Below, in pieces: positions 43,570 to 55,488 of a DNA stretch of 64,000 bases (the first letter of the stretch is position 1; each line of letters opens with the position of its first letter). Source of the DNA: Sciurus carolinensis (taxonomy: Eukaryota > Chordata > Mammalia > Rodentia > Sciuridae); contig NC_062215.1 of NCBI RefSeq assembly GCF_902686445.1, positions 25,318,750-25,382,749 of the forward strand, given 5' to 3'. A program made the position numbers and the translations under genes. Under the pieces are notes generated by a model that was given only the letters and a program-made list of their open reading frames with translations, made no database searches and was not told the DNA's origin.

Positions 43570-43924
43570 GGAACCAACTCAGGTGACAGGTTTGTGTTCC
43601 AACATAAAAACTGATTGGGTTACTCTACTCTTCAACAACCTTCAGTGGCTTCCATTGACTTTGGGATCAACCCATCCTTAGAATTGCATCAAAGGCCTCG
43701 ATTATCCAGCTCCTGCCTGCTCTCCAAAGGCCTCTCCTGCTTCGCAACCACACCAGGCTCCAGTTTCCCAAACCTCACTGAGGTTCCCTGAAAGGTCCAC
43801 ATCCCCCACCCCATGCCTTTCACAGACTCTTTTTTCTGCTCTAAAGGACTTTCTCCTGTTCCTGTTTGACCTTCGAGTCTAGGGTCAATTTCTTTGTCCC
43901 CTGTAAAATTCTTCCTTGTTTTCT
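43570..43924 (+). repeat. L2 LINE fragment
   Basis: 'caacaaccttcagtggcttc', 'tcctgcctgctctccaaagg', 'ggactttctcctgttcctgt' follow sense L2 order. Confidence 0.65.
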
Positions 43925-44125
43925 GAGCACTTACTATGTGCCAGGCACCATGCCAAGCTCTCTCCAAACACCATCAGTTAATCCTCGCAACCCCACAAGG
44001 TAGGTGTGACAACTCTGCATTTTATGGGTGTGGAAACTGAAGCTTAGCGAGGATAAGTAACTTGCCATGGTCACAAAACTAAGCAGAGGGGAGTAGGATT
44101 CACTTCTTCCTGACTTCAAAGCCCA
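43925..44125 (-). repeat. MIR SINE
   Basis: 'gagcacttactatgtgccag', 'taatcctcgcaaccccacaa', 'gataagtaacttgccatggt' are antisense MIR. Confidence 0.8.
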
Positions 44126-44234
44126 AGTATTCACCTACTTCTACTCCTGTCCCCAAGCAGACTACAGCTTGTGTATACCTTCATTAAAAGTCACTCTTAC
44201 CACATGGGTCATGTGCATTTGCACATCTGTAGTC

Positions 44235-44345
44235 CCACTAGGCTGGAAGTTCCTTGAAGACAGGGGCTATGACAATCCACTTGATATGAATCAGTCTGTC
44301 ACATAATAGGTGTTCAATTAATGCTAGATGAGCAAGGATGAAAGA
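44235..44345 (+). repeat. L2 LINE 3' end
   Basis: 'ggaagttccttgaagacagg' to 'taataggtgttcaattaatg' is the sense L2 terminus. Confidence 0.65.
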
Positions 44346-44368
44346 ATTCAGGGAGAAGTCTCCTAGGG

Positions 44369-44383
44369 CCCCCCCCCCCCCCC
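44369..44383 (+). repeat. C-homopolymer, 15 bases
   Basis: Uninterrupted run of 15 C. Prone to slippage or assembly error. Confidence 0.9.
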
Positions 44384-44405
44384 AGCCCATAAAGTGAAAA
44401 GTTTT

Positions 44406-44506
44406 TTTGTTTTTTTCTTTTTCTTTTTTGTGGTACTGGGGATTTGAACCCAGGGCCTTGTGTTTGCAAGGCAAGCACTCTACCAGCTGAGCTATGTCCC
44501 CAGCCC
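44406..44506 (-). mobile_element. ID SINE with perfect target duplication
   Basis: Reverse-strand ID with T-rich tail. TGAAAAGTTTT is duplicated at 44395-44405 and 44507-44517. The body is near-consensus, so a young insertion. Confidence 0.95.
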
Positions 44507-44539
44507 TGAAAAGTTTTATAGCTTCTCACCCCAATCCTC

Positions 44540-44995
44540 TGGGTAATTAGTAATTAGCAATTAGTTGTTTATTGCTGCTACAACTAATTGCCACGAATTT
44601 AGTGGCAAACAAAACCAACTGAGCTCAGGGGTCAGAAGTCTGCAATGGGTGATCAGGGTTGGTTCCTTCTGGAGGTGAGACCCTGTCTCCCTCCCTTTCC
44701 AGTCTAAAGGCAGCCTGTGTTCCTTGCCTCATGTCCCCCTCATCATGTCACCTTGGCTCCCCTCCTCACATCTCTGACTCTCCTCCCTCCCTTTTGTTTA
44801 TAAAGATCCTCGTAGTTGCTTTTTTTTTTTTTGAGATGGATAATCTCCATCTCAAGGTCTTTAACTTACATAGGCAAAGTTCCTTTTACCATGAAAGGTC
44901 ACATAGTCAGGCTCTGGGGATCAGGATGTGGACGTCTTTGGGGGATCATCATTCTGCTCACTATGTCCTAGAAAATGAGAGCGAGTCCATTTTGG
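44540..44995 (-). mobile_element. MLT1-type MaLR LTR
   Basis: 'attgctgctacaactaattg', 'cacgaatttagtggcaaaca', 'ggttggttccttctggaggt', 'atgtggacgtctttggggga' are MLT1 in reverse orientation. Confidence 0.75.
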
Positions 44996-44999
44996 AAGA

Positions 45000-45960
45000 A
45001 TGAAGGGAGCCCCTGGTCTGGTCTCAGTTTCCTCATCTGTAATCAGAGGGAGGGGACCATAGGATTCCCTAAGTCCTCTTGAGTGGACATTCTATGAGCC
45101 CAGGATCTACCTCTGAAGAGAGAAGGATTGAAGTCAGACTGCAGGAAGACCATCATCTCCTTCTCCTGCTGTGAGTGACACCTACCTATTCTAACCCCAC
45201 TTTAATTCCAACTCTCTCCAATGCCTCTTTACTGGGCTAGAGCTCTGCTGCTCCCGCGATCGAGGCTGTGCAAGGAGGAATCCTCTATCCCTGGTGCCTG
45301 GCCTTCCTTACTGGGGGGTTCTGGGTAAGCCCACAGACCCCTGCAGACATGGTTCCAAAGGGTTCTCACAGGTGCAAAGGAGAAGGATAGAAAATAACAC
45401 TGCTTCTCAATCCAAGATTTTTCAAAGAAAAACTTGGTCATTTAACTGAGAGAGAAGATCTCTTCACACAGAAACAACACAGATATGTTATGTAGAACAC
45501 AAAATTGGCTAGAACTTTGGAAACTCGACTGGAGAATCCATTGTGGGGCAGTCACTGAAGGAAGAGCCAAGGAAGCAGAGGCCCATCCTGGAGGCCCTGG
45601 AGGGGCCACACTGAGGACTTGAGAGAAAAAACAGGTGTGTGGGGGGCAGCGGCGCAGTGAGGGAAACGGAGGAGATTAATGGCAAATCTGTGTTGAATGA
45701 GGCCGGGGGGAGGTGGGGGTGAGGAAGATGCACCTCCACTCCTTCCATCCAGCTGCCTGCCCCCCGCCTCTTCCCCAGCCCTGGCCTCCACCAGTTTTTT
45801 CTTCAGAGCTTTAGTGGGGACCTCTTGCAGCAGAAGCAGATGTTTCTGGATAAGACCAGATGCTGAGAAATGGGGAGGGGGCTGATCCCTTTGGGCTTGG
45901 GGGTGGAGTGGGGGGAGGGATGCAGGACAGGAAATGACTGAAAAGGACTGTGATCTCTAG
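45000..45960. other. Unassigned sequence
   Basis: G-rich at 45700-45720 and 45895-45920. No exon or repeat recognised. Confidence 0.4.
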
Positions 45961-45964
45961 CCAG

Positions 45965-46078
45965 GGCCATTATGTACAGGGGCCTGGCTAATCCTCACAG
46001 CAACTGGAGGAGGCAGGTGGTGGGCCCATTTTACAGATGAATCAACTGAGGTTTGCTACCACCAGGTCAGCTTCTGAG
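45965..46078 (-). repeat. MIR SINE fragment
   Basis: 'ctaatcctcacagcaactgg' and 'cccattttacagatgaatca' are the antisense MIR core. Confidence 0.7.
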
Positions 46079-46079
46079 A

Positions 46080-47095
46080 TTGTCTACCTTCCCCCGGTTA
46101 TGACCCCTGCCACACTCGGCTTGGGCTTTCTGCTTCAGATGGACGAACACACTCCATACAGTTCTGTGAGTCCCGCTTCCCTCTCCCAGTCTCACATAGA
46201 CCTTCCCTCCCTCATTTCTCTTAGCCTTACTCCTCCGCCCTCTCCTTGTCTCCTCCTCCAGGAAGCCTCCCAGAGGCCCTTCTGGACTGTTTGCCTCTTC
46301 AACATGTCAGCTGACGAATGTGTTCTACATGTCCAGCAGACGGAGCACCCTGTGAGCTCAGACTGCGCCTCCAGTCAGATCACCCAGCCTGGGGTTGAGG
46401 ACTGCTCACCTCCTGTCCTCACTGGCTGGAGGCTAGTCCCCTTGGCAGGCACTGGTCATGGTGAGAACTACAAAGTCAGCTGCCCTGGGGCGCCCAGATG
46501 AGGTGAGAGTCTTGGCTTAGTCCCCAGACCATAAAGAAGGATGTTGACAGCCTCCTAGGGAGCGGGGCGAGGGTGATCAAAGAGGGGGTGCAGGCAAAAA
46601 GAACTCCTTCCTTGGGCCAGCGTGGGCACCTCCCTTCTGCCCCAGCATTTCATACTGGGTCTGGGAGAGCCGTTTGTTTATCCCAGCCCATCCTCCCTCT
46701 TCCTTACAAACCCCTCAAACAGGGTCCCCTTGGACTCCCCAGCCCCCAGGGTCTGCTTCTTCCACCTCCCCAGGACTCTCCGGCAGCATCTGTCTCTTTC
46801 TCCTGTAGAATGAATGCCGATGGGGTCATCAGCTGGGAGAGAGGAAGGGGAGAGGGTGGCCTCCTGCAGCCTGTGCTCCAGCCTCGACCTGCCTCACCAG
46901 GATCTTAGAGGGGCTGGAAGACATGCCTGGAAGTAGGATGTGGGGAGCAGAGAGGGGCAGAGAGGGGGCGCTTTGGGGAAAAACCCAGAGAAAGCCAGCG
47001 AGTCATGGAAGGAGCCCAGGGCCTGATGGTAGACACCTGTATGGAGGTGGAGACCTGTGAGGTGGGAACACTGAGGCCTCAGGACCCGTGGTGAC
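46080..47095. other. Unassigned sequence
   Basis: No exon called. The frame at 46037-46501 starts inside the MIR above and has no recognised domain. Confidence 0.4.
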
Positions 47096-47099
47096 AGCA

Positions 47100-47262
47100 C
47101 CATGTGTGTGCCAGGCCCAGGGTCCCTAGAGATGGTCAAGAACAACTCACAAGTGTACAGATGGTGAAACAGAGGCTCAAAGGCAGAGGGGGACTTGCCC
47201 AAAGTCACACAACCATGCAGGAGTCGGTGGCAGAGCCAGGGCTAGAACCCAAGTCTGGATTT
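47100..47262 (-). repeat. MIR SINE
   Basis: 'acagatggtgaaacagaggc', 'cttgcccaaagtcacacaac', 'gcagagccagggctagaacc' are antisense MIR. Confidence 0.8.
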
Positions 47263-47264
47263 GA

Positions 47265-47815
47265 GATCTGGGGTAGGGAGGTGTCTCCGGCACCATGTGT
47301 CCATCTAAATGCATGACCATGGAATTTTCTTTATTTCGTGTATCACGTACTTTTCACTGCACGCAAATTCTCCTTGTCCTTCTCCAAAAGATTCTAATGC
47401 CAGACCTTTCCCCTTGCATTGCTCCTCTCTCTAAACCCAGTCCTCCTGGAACTTGCTGTCTCTCCTAAGCCCTGACCAGCGCTGGGAGAGGTTGCAGAAA
47501 GGATGCCACCTTCCCCCGTTCATTCCCTGGGAGTCTCCAGCCCAGGGCCTTTCCCCCTGTGCTCTGCCTCTGGCTACACCATTGATTTTCACAATTAGCT
47601 GACTCAGGAGAGCAAGAGCCGCCCCCACAGGGTGTGTCTGCTGGACCTCCTCTCTGGCCAGTCCCTTATTCTCTGGGAAAAGTCATCTCCTGGGAGAGCT
47701 GATGTCTGCCCACCTCCCAGATACGGCTCTCACTTCTCATTCTCACACCATGCTGTCTGGCTAGAGCCCTCCAGGGGCCGTGGAATCAGAGCAACACATT
47801 CCTAAACATCAGAGC
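47265..47815. other. Unassigned sequence
   Basis: Nothing recognised. Confidence 0.4.
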
Positions 47816-47819
47816 TGGA

Positions 47820-47935
47820 AGGGACCTTAGAAGAATCTACCCTCTATTTCATTAAACAGATAAGGAAACTGCGGCCCACAGTAGATAAGTGACTTATTCA
47901 CAGGCTCCCCGTTCGGTTCAGAATCTGGATTCCCC
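47820..47935 (-). repeat. MIR SINE fragment
   Basis: 'aacagataaggaaactgcgg' and 'agtgacttattcacaggctc' are antisense MIR. Confidence 0.6.
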
Positions 47936-48119
47936 GACTTCACTCTGTGTTTCCCATGTGGCTAGCCCATGTGTTTGTCAAGATCAGATACAAGTAAGTC
48001 CAGGGGTAACACAGACCCTGACCCATTCCCAGCATGGCTTTCTAGCAAGACTCCTTCATTGGATGGTTTCGACTGGGGACAGAGCCAGAAGCACAGGAAG
48101 TTGGAGAGGAGAGAAGGAG

Positions 48120-48800
48120 GCAGCCATTCATCCATCAAACCTGTATTGAACATCTCTAACATGCCTGACAGGAAGGCAGAAGCAGAGTTGAGCATGTCAT
48201 GGCCCCTGCCCTGGGCCTCAGGCAAGGAGTGGGCAGACACCTGATAACTGCACTGCAGTGTGAGGAAGTGCAAGGTTAGCAATCTGAGCTAAGTGCTTGT
48301 AGGAGCACAGAGGAGGGAGCCATCCATCCTGCCGGGGCAGGGCAGGGCAAGCCTCGGGAAGGAGATGACATTTAATGATCTCGGGAGGACAGTGAAGTTT
48401 GCCAGGTAGAGGTGGGAAAAAAACCCAGCAGAGGTGACGGCAGGGGCAAAGGCCAGGAGGAGTGAAAATCCTTGGTAGATCCTGGGCAAGAGGAGCAATC
48501 TCATGAGGCCAACATTCAGTAGCTTACTGGATGCGAAGGTGAAAAGGACCAGAGACAGGTTTAGCAAGATGTTCTAAGTCCACCCATGGAAGTCCTTTAA
48601 TGTTTCATCTTCAAGGTTATGAGGAGCCCACCTTTTAAAAGTAGGAAATAATAGATTAGGTTGTATTCAAGGACATGTCCTCTGGAAGCAACACTGAAGA
48701 AGACTGAATTGACTGTTAGGACTCCAGAAGCCTATTAGGAAAGTGCTAGAATTTTCTAGGTAAGAGAGGTCGTGGCTTGTGCTGACACAGTTGGGGAGTA
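48120..48800 (-). repeat. L2 LINE 3' region
   Basis: 'aaacctgtattgaacatctc', 'catgtcatggcccctgccct', 'ggggcaaaggccaggaggag' and 'gaagtcctttaatgtttcat' follow the antisense L2 order. Confidence 0.6.
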
Positions 48801-49104
48801 GGGATCCCAAGAGGAACCCATTTCATGACAAAACTGATCAGATTCCACATTTGCGTGCCTGGTCTGTTATGGAGGAGGAAGTGGAGAGGGTTGGAATATT
48901 CCCATTTTGCTGGCTTGGACAGTCAGTAGGTAAGGGCACTTTTTGCAGAGTGGAGTGGGCTGGGGAGCAAGGAATAATGGGCTCAGATTTCAACATGTTG
49001 TGTAGAGGCCCTTGTGGGACAGCTGGTCGGAATGTCAAGGAGGCAGCTAACAAATGAGCGGAACTCAGGGGAGACTCAGGGCTGTGTGGCTCAGAGGTTA
49101 CCTG

Positions 49105-49225
49105 CTGAAGTGCTAAAGTCAGACAGACCCAGCTCCAACCCAGCTCCCATGTTCTTGCTCTGGGACCTTGGACAAGTCCCTTAACCACTCCAGGAACAAC
49201 AGAGCTCATCAATAAAAGGGGAAAG
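49105..49225 (+). repeat. MIR SINE
   Basis: 'aaagtcagacagacccagct', 'tgggaccttggacaagtccc' are sense MIR. Confidence 0.7.
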
Positions 49226-49835
49226 CAATAGGAACAAATGAGACAAAGTCTTTGACCAGGACTCGTCTTCCAGTATCGCAAGCTCTGGTTGCTTCTTTTT
49301 CCACCTTTCACTCCCACAGTGTAACCTTCAGTTCTCCAGCTCTGACTTTACCTGTGAAAGTCAGTCCCGTCAGATTCACTCCCTTCCTCCCCTGCCATTG
49401 CCCAGCAGGTGCTCGGTGTCAGCCATTAACCAATCATTGGAGTCCATCTTTGAGGCTTCCGCCTGCTGTGAATGACACAACAGGGTTCAAGGAGAGGCTC
49501 TGGGCACTGGCTCCACTAACTGGGTGTGGTTGTCCCAGTACCTGATGGAGCCAGGTCTCTCAAAAGCCCCTTACCACTGTGGGCAGAAGGGCCGTTTGGA
49601 TGAGAGCGGTTGGCTTGGGTGGCCCTGGCAGCCTGGTCCAGTACTTCTATTTCCTACTTCTTCCTGGATGGCTCTGGAAGGTGGAGGAAAGGACAGGCTG
49701 TCCTGCTCGGCATAGGGTTAAGGGTCACAGGCCAGGTGTTTACTCTGACTGAACAAGTCTGGCAGGGTGGGTAGGCTGGGCCGGGGGCGGGGGAGGGAAG
49801 TGGGAGGGACGGCGTCAGGGAGTGTCCAGTGCCCT
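49226..49835. other. Unassigned sequence
   Basis: Nothing recognised. Confidence 0.4.
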
Positions 49836-49839
49836 TGGG

Positions 49840-50100
49840 CCATGCAAATTATATGCAAATCACTCAAGCGTATCCCTGCCCACCGCAGTTCACTGGCATG
49901 AGGGTCTTTTCTACAGTTCTGAGAAGGAGGAGCCCTGGGGAGGGGAAAGAAGTCCGTCCGGAGAGAAGCAGCACCCCTGCTAGGGGCAGGACCCCACTTT
50001 GGTTGGGGGGAGGGGCAAGCCGGCAGGACTAATGGGCTCATGATTCATCGCTGGGCTCTTGTCTGCGCTAATTGGCTCTGCCGGCCGACTGATTCATGGC
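49840..50100. promoter_or_regulatory. Candidate enhancer with twin octamer motifs
   Basis: ATGCAAAT, the POU/OCT octamer, occurs perfectly at 49842-49849 and 49853-49860, 11 bases apart (about one helical turn). To the right are 'ggactaatgggctcatgatt', 'gcgctaattggctc', and TGATTCAT twice (50041-50048 and 50090-50097). Flanks are GC-rich and no repeat is recognised. Confidence 0.45.
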
Positions 50101-50575
50101 AGGGAGCCGGGCTCTGGGGGACCCCGGTGTCCCTCCCCCCGCCTCCCGCCCAGGATGGCTGCGTGAGGCTTTTAGATCCAGGATCCGTTCCAAGGGACTG
50201 CTGCCCGGCATCCATCACTGCTGACAGACTGGGGCTCCTGGGTGGGGGCAGGGACGACTTGGGGCTGCCATGTAATACTACCAACCCCACCCAGGCACCC
50301 CAGCCACCAAGGGGCATCTGAGGGCAGCTGGATCCTGGGCTTGGTCCTATAGAGAGACCCAGGGGACAGCCAAGCTGGTGTGAGTGGTGAGGGGTGGCTT
50401 CATAGAGCAGGAGAGTTGGAACGCAGGTGGAAACTGTGAAGAGCTCTCAGCTCAGGAAGAAGGGCTTGGGCACAGACTTAGAAAATAAAGGGGGGCTGTG
50501 AGAGATGAGGGTGATGGCTCTGGGTGCATGGTGCTCTAAAGCTTCATCTTAAACTGCAGATAACAAAAGAGACCT
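50101..50575. other. Unassigned sequence
   Basis: Nothing recognised. Confidence 0.4.
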
Positions 50576-50577
50576 AA

Positions 50578-50650
50578 AGCTTTGTCTGAGAAATTGCTGT
50601 GTGGCCATTGGTAAGTCACTTATCCATTCTGAGCCTCCTCATCTCAGAAC
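50578..50650 (+). repeat. MIR SINE fragment
   Basis: 'gctgtgtggccattggtaag' and 'cattctgagcctcctcatct' are sense MIR core. Confidence 0.55.
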
Positions 50651-50654
50651 TTGT

Positions 50655-51280
50655 CGTCCAAGAGACTCACCCTATGATTGGCATAACACTCTTGGGAATA
50701 TTCCTTGGATCTAGGCATCCAAAGACCCCCTGTATTGTCTTTCTTTTATCACACTTCACAATGACAAAAGGTATCCACTGGTGCCTGCCTTCTGGGTACA
50801 AGGATGGGTTGGGGTTTCCAGTTCTTGGGCAGGACCCCCACCCCATTCTCCTCCAGAGCATCTCAGCACAAATATTGATTTTCAAACTCCTCAAGACCCT
50901 TCATGTCTTTTCCCCACATCAGAATGAAGCAGCATATGAAGCCATACCTGGAGGGGGAGAGCAGTCACCCCACTGTCAAAAATGGCAGGGCCTGGATGGA
51001 CAGGGAAGGCCTAGGGGTCGGAAGGGGCCTGGATGAAGCTCAAGAAAGATCTTCCAGAATCCATGAATGAACAGCTGATTTGCAGCCTCTGCAGAGGGAG
51101 ACCCGGGCTTACAGCACCAGAAGATGAATGGAGAGTCCAGTCCACAGTGAGGCACCGCCAGCCTCTTGGCAGCTCCAGCCAAAGCCTGGGCGTCAGCGCC
51201 ACTCCTCCCTTTGACCTCAGCCACATGCACTTGTCAGCAGGGCCTGCTGGCTCTAATTCTAAATCAAGCCCAGAATAGGC
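50655..51280. other. Unassigned sequence
   Basis: Frame 50599-51036 starts inside the MIR and has no recognised domain. Confidence 0.4.
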
Positions 51281-51284
51281 TCTT

Positions 51285-51690
51285 CTCACTGTGTCCACTG
51301 CCACCAGGGCTGCAACAGCCCGGCTCCAGTCTCCCTTCCCAGCCTCCACACGGCAGCCGGAAGGATGCTTTAGAGACATAAACCAGGTCTGGTCACTCCC
51401 CTACTGAAATTCCTCTTGTGGCTTTACATCACATCATTAGCAGAAAATTCAGCCTCCTTGCTTTACCTTCCAAACGTCTCCTGTAGTCTAGACCCTGGCT
51501 GCCTCTCGGACCCCATTTCCAGCCAGCCTCTCACCCCTCTTTTTGTTCTGGTTCTGTATCTATCAAGTTCACTCTCATTCAGGGATTTCAGGGTCTTTTG
51601 CACTTACAGAAGTGTCCCTCTATCCAGGAACACTCCCCGCGCTGCCACCCCAGTTCTGCCCTGGTTGACTCCTCTCCACAGTTACCTTGT
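51285..51690 (+). repeat. L2 LINE fragment
   Basis: 'ggatgctttagagacataaa', 'ggtcactcccctactgaaat', 'tccctctatccaggaacact' are sense L2. The long frame 51416-51991 is therefore repeat-derived in its first half. Confidence 0.65.
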
Positions 51691-51699
51691 CTCCCCCAC

Positions 51700-52425
51700 C
51701 CCACCACCTCACCCTACTACCTGGGGTCCAGAGCTGTGCAGGGAAGGTGGTCACCAGAAGCTGTTCCTCCTTGCTCAGGGTCTCCCTGCTTCTGTACTGG
51801 GACATGCGACTGGTGGGCTTGTGAAGTCTCCACACTACCACACCCATGCCCTGCCCCCAGGGAGGAGGAGTGGGAGGAGGCTGTCCTGGGAGAAAGGGTT
51901 GGGGAGGGGTGCTCCCTGCAGGGCCACTCCTGTTGGCCGAGAAGTCCCCCTAACCTCACCTCCATTCACCCTGCTGCAATCTGAGCTCTAATTGACCTCA
52001 GCGACCCTAGTTCTCTCACAGGATTTATTTCCCTTCCTCCCACCCCACCACAGAGGAAGCCAGGGGTTAGGGGGCAAGAGAGGAGGCCAAGTTCATGGCC
52101 TCCATGCTTGGAGGTCAAGACCAACAGGAAAATATTCTAATCTACAACTAGCAATGGGGCCAGACTGGAGGAGAGAAATCTCCATTTTCTGAAAGAAAAA
52201 AATGGAGGCCTGATAGGAGGTCCACCAGTCACCTGGGAACAAAGTTCCTCCTGTTGCTTCTGCTTTCCCCTCCAGGTGAGGGCTTCACCTTCTTCAAGCT
52301 CCCACAACAGGGGAGCAGGGAATCCCCCTGGAATTGCCCCCCACTTCCCTTCTCTTCCCTCAGGATGACAGGAGTGTGGTGACCTTTAACCCTGAGATGT
52401 TCACCGCTGGCTCTATGTAATGCCC
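51700..52425. other. Unassigned sequence
   Basis: Nothing recognised. Confidence 0.4.
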
Positions 52426-52429
52426 ACAC

Positions 52430-52515
52430 CTGGAGGAGACTGCTGAATTCTGGGCACCCTGAGGCAAATTTTGTTCCTTCTCTGAGCCTCAGTTTCTCCA
52501 TTTGCACCACATGAG
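52430..52515 (+). repeat. MIR SINE fragment
   Basis: 'ttctctgagcctcagtttct' with upstream 'caccctgaggcaaattttgt' is sense MIR. Confidence 0.6.
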
Positions 52516-52519
52516 CCCA

Positions 52520-53655
52520 AGGCTCCCATTTAACTCTGAGCTTTTTGTTCTATAAAGTCCTCTAGCTAGGGATGTGGGGGAGGGGTGAACATACACACAG
52601 GGGATGGGGTGCACCCCCAAGTGGAGTGGAGGGTGAGGACTTGTATCCTTCTGAGATTTAGCTCTTTGGGCACTCACTGGTTGTCCTCATTTTCTTTCTT
52701 TACTAATCTTCTTCCCCATGCCTGACTCTTTTAACTGGGCAAAGGAAAGTGGGAAAGGGGCTCCAGGGTAAAGGAGTGGGGGAATGGAGGGACCCCCACC
52801 CTGCCACCTGCCCAGCCTGCTCTGTCAGTCACTGACCATCTTTCCCCCACTCACTATCCTCTGAGGAAGGAGACATGGCCCCACTTGCTGGGGCCACAAT
52901 GTGCTGGGAGCCATGGCCCTTGCCCCTCAGAAAGCTCCAGTTTAATGGCAGAGGCATGGTCTCAGGCCCTGTTGAAAGCAGAGGTCTCTCTGGCCTACAG
53001 TCACTCTTCCCCATGCTCTACTGACGGTAAGACATGGAGACCGAGTTCACCAGCACTAGGAGACTTGGCAGCCGCCCCAGTTTCTGGGGACTCAGAGAGG
53101 GTGAGTCCCAGGTCTGGGACCACCCTGAAAGTGAGCCACGAAGGTTGGGGTGGGGAGGGGGGGTCCGAGACCATTCTTGGGGAATCAGAGAAGGGGCAAG
53201 AAACCTAACAGGTTGAGTTTCCAAAAAATGCACAGGACCAAGCATATTTTCTCAGCCATCTGAGTGTGGTTTTAAATGGAAAACACAAGCCGGCAGGGCA
53301 GAAGCTTGTTTAGATGAAGACAGTCCCTCCCTCCCTCCCCCAGCCGCCCGAGAGCTTGCTTTCTGCAAAGGCAAACATGTGATTATATTTATTCCACAGA
53401 CCTGGGAGGCCTGATTGTCACCACTCCCCTCCTCCCAGCTGGGGTCACATAGATCTGGGCTCCACCACCAGCGGTTTCTTCTCCCAGGAACTTGGGGGTG
53501 GTGGAGAGTCGCTGGGTTCAGAGGGGGAAAATCAGGGTTCCAGCCTCTGGAGTAACTAATGAGCTTCTTTTTTTCCATTGATAAGTAGGAAGTGACCAGT
53601 TGTCCTGTGGCAGCCAGTCACCAATATTGTCCCCCAATAAACCTTGGTGTCAGTG
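52520..53655. other. Unassigned sequence
   Basis: No exon or repeat named; competing frames at 52829-53245. Confidence 0.4.
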
Positions 53656-53659
53656 CCCT

Positions 53660-54125
53660 GTGTCCCCTCCCACATTGTAGAGGGGTAATGTGTATAACTA
53701 ATAACATTGCAGAAATGGCAGTGTGTGGCTTCTGAGGTCAGATCATGAAAGACTTGTGGCTTCCTCCTTGTTCTCTCCTCGATCATGTGCTCCAGGGGAA
53801 ATCAGCCGCCATGCCATAAGGACACTCAAGCGCCCTAGGGGGAGGTCTCTGTGCTGAGGAACTGAGGCCTCCAGCCAAGAGCCAACATCAGGTAGTCATC
53901 TTGGTGAGTACCCACCCAGTCTTGGAAGGGGATTCTCCACCCATCAAGCCTTCAGGTGACTGGGGCCCCAGGTGACAGTGGACTGCAACCTCTTAAGAGA
54001 CCTCCAGCCAGAACTACCTAGTTAGGCTGCTGAACCCACAGAAACTGAGATAATGGTTGAAATTCTTCAGGGCCTAACTGTAGAGGTGATTAATTTGTTT
54101 TGCAGCAATGGGTAACTAACTAATA
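53660..54125 (+). mobile_element. MLT1-type MaLR LTR, diverged
   Basis: 'ggcttctgaggtcagatcat', 'ggaactgaggcctccagcca', 'caagccttcaggtgactggg', 'acccacagaaactgagataa', 'gcagcaatgggtaactaact' match an MLT1-like LTR. Confidence 0.65.
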
Positions 54126-54480
54126 GACCCCAACTGTTCCTCTGGCTTGGACCATCCCAACAGCTGCCCTACTCATCCATGGGCCTTCCACCCCCTGTCC
54201 AATTTTTGCCACCTCTTCGATGTTAGAACCAGTCTTCTCCCATCCAAGTACTAACCGGCCCTGATCCTGCCTCGCTTCCAAGCTCAGACAAGATGAGGCA
54301 CATTGAGGGTGGTTTGGCTTTAAGGAAGAATTAGCCTTCTTTAGCTCTTCTTGCCTGTTAGTGCTTCCCAAATTTGCCTGAGCCCAACAATCACCAGAGA
54401 TCTGTGTTACAATCCATAGTCTCCTTAGAAGGTCTGAGTCCCAAAGCCAGTCTCATGATTCTGCAGCTCTGGAATTCTTC
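54126..54480. other. Unassigned sequence
   Basis: Nothing recognised. Confidence 0.4.
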
Positions 54481-54625
54481 TTCTTCTTCTTCTTTTTTTT
54501 TTTTTTTTCTTGTGGCAGTACTGGGAATTGAAATTAAGGGCACTGTGAGCTACATCCCCAACCTTTTTCATCTATTTAAAAAATTTTTTGAGACAGGGTT
54601 TCTGTCCACAGCCAAGTCAGGGAAT
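54476..54625 (-). mobile_element. Partial B1-dID SINE with (TTC)n
   Basis: TTC repeat and T-run, ID half ('gggaattgaaattaagggca') and only the start of the B1 half before similarity is lost. Confidence 0.7.
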
Positions 54626-54683
54626 CTGCCTTGATCCTGACTGGTTGGATTTGGTCACCTGACTACATAAGAAATAAACACAT

Positions 54684-54935
54684 GTGCAGGCGACGATGGC
54701 ACACAGGCTTGTAACCCCAGCAATTCAGGAGGTTAAGCAATTCAGGGGGATCACAAGTTCAAGGCCAGCCTCAGCAACTTAGCACAAGACTCAACAACTT
54801 AGTGAGACCATGTCTCAAAATAAAATATAAAAAGGCTGGGGGTGTAGCTCAATGGTAAAGCATCCCTGGGTTCAATCCTGGTACAAAAAAAAAAAAAAAA
54901 GAAAAGAAAAAGAAAAAAGAAAGAAAGAAAAAAAA
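54684..54935 (+). mobile_element. B1-dID dimeric SINE
   Basis: Plus-strand dimer with a small internal duplication around 'caattcaggaggttaagcaa', and an A/GAAA-rich tail. Confidence 0.85.
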
Positions 54936-54946
54936 GTAGAATAAAT

Positions 54947-54990
54947 AAATTAATTTTTACTTTTCATGATGAAAAAGTAAAAATGAATTT
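54947..54990. repeat. Inverted repeat (hairpin)
   Basis: A left arm of about 21 bases ('taatttttacttttcat') pairs with the right arm ('atgaaaaagtaaaaatga') with one bulge and one mismatch and almost no loop. Confidence 0.75.
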
Positions 54991-55274
54991 AATGCAGCTT
55001 GACCAAAACAGGGGAGAAGTGACTAATTTGTGTCTGCTGGTCCTATAGAAGCTATTACAATTTACAGAAACAAAAGCCAGGAGATACAAATAATATATAT
55101 TTAGCTAGTCTCTGCTAGCCAGAGAACATGTCATAGTCCCTGTTTTCTTGGTGTCCACCTGGGCCAGGGGGTAGCTTCCCAGTTTCCATTGTCTACATGG
55201 GGAAGTTCAGAGAGAAAAACAAACTTTTACCAGAAAGTTGGGAGAAAAAAACAACTCAGAGCTTTTAACTTATT

Positions 55275-55488
55275 TATTTCTTATTTTATTTTTTGATATG
55301 GGGATTGAATTCAGTAGTGCTTATACACTGATCCACATTCCCAGTCCCCCTTTTTAATTTTTAAAATTTGAGACAGGGTCTTGCTGAGTTGCTTAGGGCC
55401 TTGCTAAGTTGCTGAGGCTGGCTTTGAACCCACGATCCACCCACCTTAACTTCTCAAGTCCTTAGGACCACAGGTGTGTGCCATCACA
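55275..55488 (-). mobile_element. B1-dID dimeric SINE ending in a telomeric repeat
   Basis: Reverse-strand dimer: ID half ('ggggattgaattcagtagtg'), linker, then B1 half to 'ccacaggtgtgtgccatcac'. The final bases of the B1 head, normally a few more after CACACC, are replaced by CCCTAA units. Confidence 0.85.

Noticed and set aside
51416..51991. 191-residue frame
   Set aside because: The first half is a sense L2 fragment.
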